A stretch of 37,480 nt of DNA, from assembly GCA_004294265.1 (NCBI GenBank), contig REAG01000120.1:1-37480 (forward strand), in the 5' to 3' direction. This DNA is from Cytophagales bacterium (GTDB lineage: Bacteria > Bacteroidota > Bacteroidia > Cytophagales > UBA9547). Made by a program: the position numbers and the translations under genes. Below are positions 37,016 to 37,480 of this stretch, one piece after another (positions within the stretch are counted from its first letter, which is position 1; each line of letters starts with the position of its first letter). Below the pieces are notes generated by a model. The model was not told where the DNA came from, did no database searches, and was given only the letters and a program-made list of their open reading frames with translations.

Positions 37016-37061
37016 TTTTTAATTAAAGGACAAGCCAAAAGGCGTGTTCTTTAATTAAAAA
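37016..37061. repeat. Long near-perfect hairpin, 21-bp arms
   Basis: The left arm 37016-37036 (TTTTTAATTAAAG, then GACAAGCC) and the right arm 37041-37061 (GGCGTGTT, then CTTTAATTAAAAA) pair over 21 positions with one G-U and one A-G mismatch, around an AAAA loop. No gene is next to it. It could be a palindromic repeat unit or a structured RNA; flanking A/T runs are short, so a terminator is possible but not typical. Confidence 0.75.
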
Positions 37062-37143
37062 AGCATACATTCAGTATAAAGTAGCTTAAATTAATAAAAT
37101 CTTTCCAACTTGAGAACAGGTCAAACGCATTTAAAACAATTGA

Positions 37144-37379
37144 TTAATAAAGCCCCAACCAAAATCCAATTTCTGCTCCGATTACGCAAAATCCAAGCAA
37201 TGTCTTTAAGTTAAGGAAATTTTTTTATTAAACCACACCCTAAGACCAAGTTCTGCTACGAAGACGAAGAATCCAAAAAAGGAGGAGGGATTTTCGAGCG
37301 GCTTAACTTAACGACATTGAAAATCCAAGGGGAGGGACTTATTCAGAAAGTATAAATTCTGTAATAATTATAGAATAAA
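37144..37379 (+). repeat. Dispersed intergenic repeat, copy interrupted by insertion
   Basis: The outer parts, 37144-37197 and 37330-37379, together align with the minus strand of 4838-4725 (for example ATCCAATTTCTGCTCCGATT against ATCCAATTTATGCTCTGATT, and ACTTATTCAGAAAGTATAAA in both). The alignment is continuous in the 4.8 kb copy but broken here after AATCCAAG, exactly where the 122-base element and its 10-base duplication sit. Noncoding. Confidence 0.72.
37198..37319. mobile_element. 122-bp MITE-like element with 18-bp inverted ends and 10-bp target duplication
   Basis: The left end CAATGTCTTTAAGTTAAG (37198-37215) is the inverted complement of the right end CTTAACTTAACGACATTG (37302-37319) except for one base. 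The 10 bases AAAATCCAAG flank it directly on both sides (37188-37197 and 37320-37329), as a target-site duplication would. The interior (about 37227-37290) is itself a diverged relative of the host repeat (CCAAGTTCTGCTACGAAGACG against CCAATTTCTGCTCCGATTACG). Too short to encode a transposase, so it would need one supplied elsewhere. Confidence 0.7.
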
Positions 37380-37480
37380 AATATGGAATAGCCCATGTAC
37401 TTACATTTCAAAAGTAAAACATAAATATTTCTTTCAAAACTTCATTAATTATCTTTTCTCAAGGGCAAAAGAGGTCAAAA

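Larger units (their letters stand above)
36631..37480. other. 850-base noncoding, structure-rich end of the window
   Basis: No gene found. In order: a -7-like box TATATTTG (36708-36715, no -33 partner), a strong terminator (36771-36801), an AT-only inverted repeat TTTTAATTTC/GAAATTAAAA (36935-36944 and 36951-36960), a long hairpin (37016-37061), the 15-mer CAAACGCATTTAAAA (37122-37136) shared with 4689-4703, and the dispersed repeat with a nested insertion (37144-37379). The remaining ~100 bases show nothing recognisable. The window ends inside this gap. Confidence 0.8.

Noticed and set aside
37198-37319. Insertion sequence encoding a transposase
   Set aside because: The element is only 122 bases and has no coding capacity; if mobile, it must be non-autonomous.

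Overview
The window is AT-rich DNA from a member of the Bacteroidota, most like a free-living Cytophagia-type bacterium; I do not claim a genus. Supporting signs: no Shine-Dalgarno sequences; four promoters with the exact phylum-specific spacing TTTG-N19-TAnnTTTG; secreted proteins ending in type IX secretion (T9SS) sorting domains of both A (Por) and B (gliding-motility) kind; the Bacteroidota-type alternative GlmU; an ATP synthase operon without its beta and epsilon genes; and a SusB-type GH97 enzyme. No tRNA, rRNA, CRISPR array, phage gene or transposase gene was seen.

Layout. 1-2430: a strong promoter with no visible gene, facing a large secreted protein of unknown function. 2.5-4.6 kb: murF (peptidoglycan) and plsY (phospholipid). 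4.7-4.85 kb: a copy of a dispersed repeat between convergent genes. 4.9-7.8 kb (minus strand): folP-cdaA-alternative glmU, a compact run joining folate synthesis, cyclic-di-AMP synthesis and UDP-GlcNAc synthesis. 8.0-10.5 kb (minus): a dihydrolipoyl-dehydrogenase-like flavoprotein that lacks the redox cysteines, then a CCG-domain iron-sulfur protein. 10.7-16.1 kb: a 4-TM gene followed by atpB-E-F-H-A-G, with two strong intergenic hairpins. 16.1-19.3 kb: two tandem beta-barrel proteins, a YdcF-like membrane protein, rnhB and a DUF983 protein. 19.4-21.5 kb: two paralogous lipoproteins plus a DUF6175-like secreted protein, closed by a terminator. 21.5-24.2 kb: an imelysin-like lipoprotein and a di-haem lipoprotein, translationally coupled behind their own promoter. 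24.5-25.4 kb: a sugar nucleotidyltransferase. 25.4-28.7 kb (minus): a 1097-residue T9SS type B surface protein. 29.1-32.0 kb (minus): an isolated ankyrin protein and a SusB-like alpha-glucosidase. 32.2-36.6 kb: a PASTA membrane protein, a T9SS type A protein and menB in a tight run. 36.6-37.5 kb: 850 bases without genes but full of structure: a terminator, hairpins and a nested repeat insertion.

Most genes are housekeeping (cell wall, lipid, folate, energy, menaquinone). The best leads for something undescribed are the nested 122-bp element at 37198-37319, with terminal inverted repeats and a 10-bp target duplication inside a repeat that has an uninterrupted relative near 4.8 kb; the lipoprotein/lipoprotein/DUF6175 cassette; and the long hairpins inside the atp operon.
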